Part shown: one piece after another, positions 61,853-64,000 of the stretch | Layout: the number at the start of each line of letters is the position of its first letter | Numbering within the stretch: the stretch's first letter is position 1 | Translations under genes and position numbers: made by a program | Notes under the pieces: generated by a model | What the model saw: the letters and a program-made list of their open reading frames with translations, nothing else | Database searches by the model: none | What the model was told of the DNA's origin: nothing | From: Bacterioplanes sp965233665 | GTDB taxonomy: Bacteria; Pseudomonadota; Gammaproteobacteria; Pseudomonadales; Oceanobacteraceae | Assembly: GCA_965233665.1 (NCBI GenBank) | Contig: CBDDTG010000021.1 | Coordinates: 1-64,000 of the forward strand | Length of the DNA stretch: 64,000 bases | Direction: 5' to 3'

Positions 61853-64000
61853 CCCTGTTAATAATGAGCCACTGGCTCCTCGGTCCGAAGAAGACGATGA
61901 GCTGCTGAATATCTTCTTGGAAGAAGCCCAAGAGATTACCGAAACCGTCGAAGGGGCACTGCAGCGCTGGCAAGATCATCCTGACAACTTGTTGGAAGTG
62001 GCGCAGCTGCAACGTGAGTTGCATACCTTGAAAGGTGGCGCACGCATGGCAGAGCTGCACACGGTTGCGGATTTATGCCATGAGTTGGAAACCCTATACG
62101 AGAATGTTAACGACGGCAGACTCAGTGTTTCCGATAAGCTATTCCAGCTATTGCTGCGCTCTCACGATACTTTGGGCGAACAGTTGGATAACGTACGCAC
62201 CGGTATGAATCCACCGGCGGCGTCTACGGTCGTGAAGGCGTTGCAAGACTTTATTCGGGGTGAAAACAAGGCGCTGGTGCTGGAAGAAGAAGCACCTGAG
62301 CCGAGCTTTGAAGCGGCTGACTCGGTGCAAGTCACTACGCTGGATGAGTCGGATCGTGAAATCCTCGAGATTTTTGTTGAGGAAGCTCAGGAGCTGCAAG
62401 AAGCCCTCGACCGTGCCTTGCACGATTGGGAGCAAGCACCGGAAGATAACGAAGCTCCGGCGGAAGCGCAGCGCGTGCTGCATACGCTCAAAGGCGGCGC
62501 TCGCTTGGCGGGTCTGACTGAAATTGGCGATATGGCCCATGCCTTCGAAGCCGATATTTTGCGCGGCCAGCAAGGCTTGCTCGCTACCGACCAGACATTT
62601 TTTCAAGATGCTTATTTGCGCCAAGACCGGTTAATCAACCAGGTCGAGTCGGTCGCCGATATGCTGGCCAACGACGGTTATGTGGTCTTGGGGGAGAGTG
62701 AGCTGGTGCAACCTGAGCCACCAGCGACGCCTGTTGATATTCCCGTCGAACAAGACATCACACCGGTGCCAGTCGCGGAAGACAGCGAAGAAAGCAGCAC
62801 AGAAACCAATGATGCGGCCACCAATGTGGTGCCTCTGCGTCCACAAGCACCCGCTGCCTCGGCTGCTCAGCCTAATGAGCCTCCGGCGACTCAAGTCCGC
62901 AAAGCACCACAGGAGTTGGTAAAGGTTTCAGCTGACCTACTGGATACCTTGGTTAACCTGGCTGGTGAAACCTCGATTGGTCGTGGTCGTCTTGAACAGC
63001 AGGTCTCGGACTTTACCGTGACCCTCGATGAAATGGAGATGACGCTGGACCGTTTGCGGGATCAGTTGCGACGTCTTGATATTGAAACAGAGGCCCAAGT
63101 GCTGTTCCGTCAGGAGCGCCAAGGGCCAGATTACGATGACTTCGATCCGCTGGAGATGGACCGTTACTCGGCCATGCAGCAGTTATCGCGCTCTTTGATG
63201 GAGTCGGCCTACGACTTGCTCGACCTGAAAGAAACCTTGGGTCTTAAATCTCGAGATGCCGAAACCTTGTTGTTGCAGCAGAGTCGTGTGAACACCGAGC
63301 TGCAAGAAGGGTTGATGAAAACGCGCATGGTGCCGTTCCAGCGCTTGGTGCCACGTTTGCGTCGGATCGTGCGTCAGATTGGCCTAGAACTCGATAAGCA
63401 AGTGGAGTTCCGGGTCATCAATGCCGACGGCGAAATGGATCGGACCATTCTTGAACGTCTCGTCTCGCCGTTGGAGCATATGGTGCGTAATGCCATGGAC
63501 CACGGCATCGAAAGCAAGCAACAGCGCAATGCCGCCGGCAAATCGGATAACGGCAATATCGAGCTGGAAATCAGCCGTGACGGGGGCGACGTCGTCCTGA
63601 AAATGCGTGATGACGGTCAGGGCATCAACATTGAAGCAGTCCGTCGCAAAGCCATCGAGCGAGGTCTGGTGGATGCTGACGCGCAGCTGCCCGATCACGA
63701 AATCATGCAGTTTATTTTGCAAGCTGGCTTCTCGACGGCTGAAGCTGTCACTCAGATTTCGGGCCGCGGCGTTGGTATGGACGTCGTCAGCAGCGAAATC
63801 AAACAGATGGGCGGCACGGTCGAGATTCTCTCTGAGCCGGGCCAAGGCACCGAGTTCGTTATTCGCTTACCGTTTACCGTATCGGTGAACCGCGCTTTGA
63901 TGGTGAGCTTGGGTGACGATTTATACGCCGTACCTTTGAATAACATTCAGGGCATCGTGCGGATGCCGATTAAGCAGCTGCAGGCTATGTATGATCAGCC
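61827..64000 (+). CDS. chpA: ChpA, C-terminal part (Hpt, CheA kinase core, CheW start); runs off right edge
   Basis: A 724-residue partial frame, one base ahead of the upstream chpA frame, starting at ATG 61827 (MAEIPAPADPVNNEP) and overlapping it by 26 nt. Two Hpt domains: ELHTLKGGARMAELHT (about 64) and VLHTLKGGARLAGLTE (about 217). A CheA-type dimerisation region follows (VSADLLDTLVNLAGETSIG), then the kinase domain with N-box HMVRNAMDHGIE, MRDDGQGIN and GRGVGMDVV. The CheW-like domain begins (SVNRALMVSLGDDLYAVPL); the expected receiver domain lies beyond the window. The nearest purine-rich motif, GAGGAAG, is 12 nt from the ATG, farther than ideal, so a frameshift within one chpA is at least as likely as a real second start. 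Confidence 0.88.

Overview
The window is a compact, plasmid-free stretch of gammaproteobacterial chromosome. Several gene blocks keep the order known from Pseudomonas: yggT-proC-yggS / pilT-pilU; gshB-tonB-yqgE-ruvX-pyrR-pyrB-pyrC'; pilGHIJK-chpA next to gshB; and cyaA / lptM-lysA-dapF-DUF484-HAD. A SutA-type RNA polymerase-binding protein, an intracellular PHA depolymerase, a class I adenylate cyclase and Gln-rich envelope proteins fit a Pseudomonadales/Oceanospirillales-like, probably marine bacterium. This assignment is inference from synteny and protein families. I saw no rRNA, tRNA, CRISPR array, transposase or prophage gene.

Region by region. 1-5.2 kb: polyphosphate genes ppx (cut by the left edge) and ppk1 converging on a small DUF3012 lipoprotein, then hemB. 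5.2-10.6 kb: YigI-type thioesterase, an operon rpiA-ydbH, and ilvA. 10.6-17 kb: singletons (periplasmic solute-binding protein, Smr protein, Spy/CpxP-like protein, DUF481 barrel, MATE transporter, DUF962/Mpo1-like protein, PHA depolymerase), then a 97-bp element with 25-bp inverted ends. 17-20 kb: a DUF917 enzyme translationally coupled to a hybrid histidine kinase. 20-27 kb: yggT-proC-yggS facing pilT-pilU and a GGDEF-EAL protein. 26.8-29.5 kb: the molybdopterin operon moaABCDE. 29.7-32.7 kb: a 1009-residue heparinase-II/III-like lipoprotein. 32.8-37.3 kb: a chemoreceptor remnant, the operon ynbE-ydbL-lemA-M48 peptidase, and a MltC-like transglycosylase. 37.4-41.4 kb: cytochrome c5, speE/speA (divergent) and sutA. 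41.4-53.6 kb: a long leftward series from gshB to a HAD hydrolase. 53.8-64 kb: the Pil-Chp chemosensory operon pilGHIJK-chpA, running off the right edge.

Functional links. Surface motility dominates: the pilus-retraction ATPases PilT/PilU, a c-di-GMP enzyme beside them, the Pil-Chp signalling array, a TonB3-type protein and a cAMP-producing cyclase lie within one 64-kb segment. Envelope maintenance is the second theme: the AsmA-like protein YdbH and its partners YnbE/YdbL are encoded about 28 kb apart, and the partners sit in an operon with LemA and an HtpX-like protease.

Most worth a second look: (1) lysA broken by three separate 1-nt deletions within about 200 bp; (2) chpA split into two overlapping frames just downstream of two perfect hexanucleotide repeats (15 and 24 copies); (3) the inverted-repeat element between phaZ and the kinase gene; (4) the DUF917-kinase pair with a perfect operator-like palindrome; (5) the ynbE-ydbL-lemA-M48 operon; (6) absence of xerC from its usual place between DUF484 and the HAD gene. 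No wholly new defence or mobile system was found.
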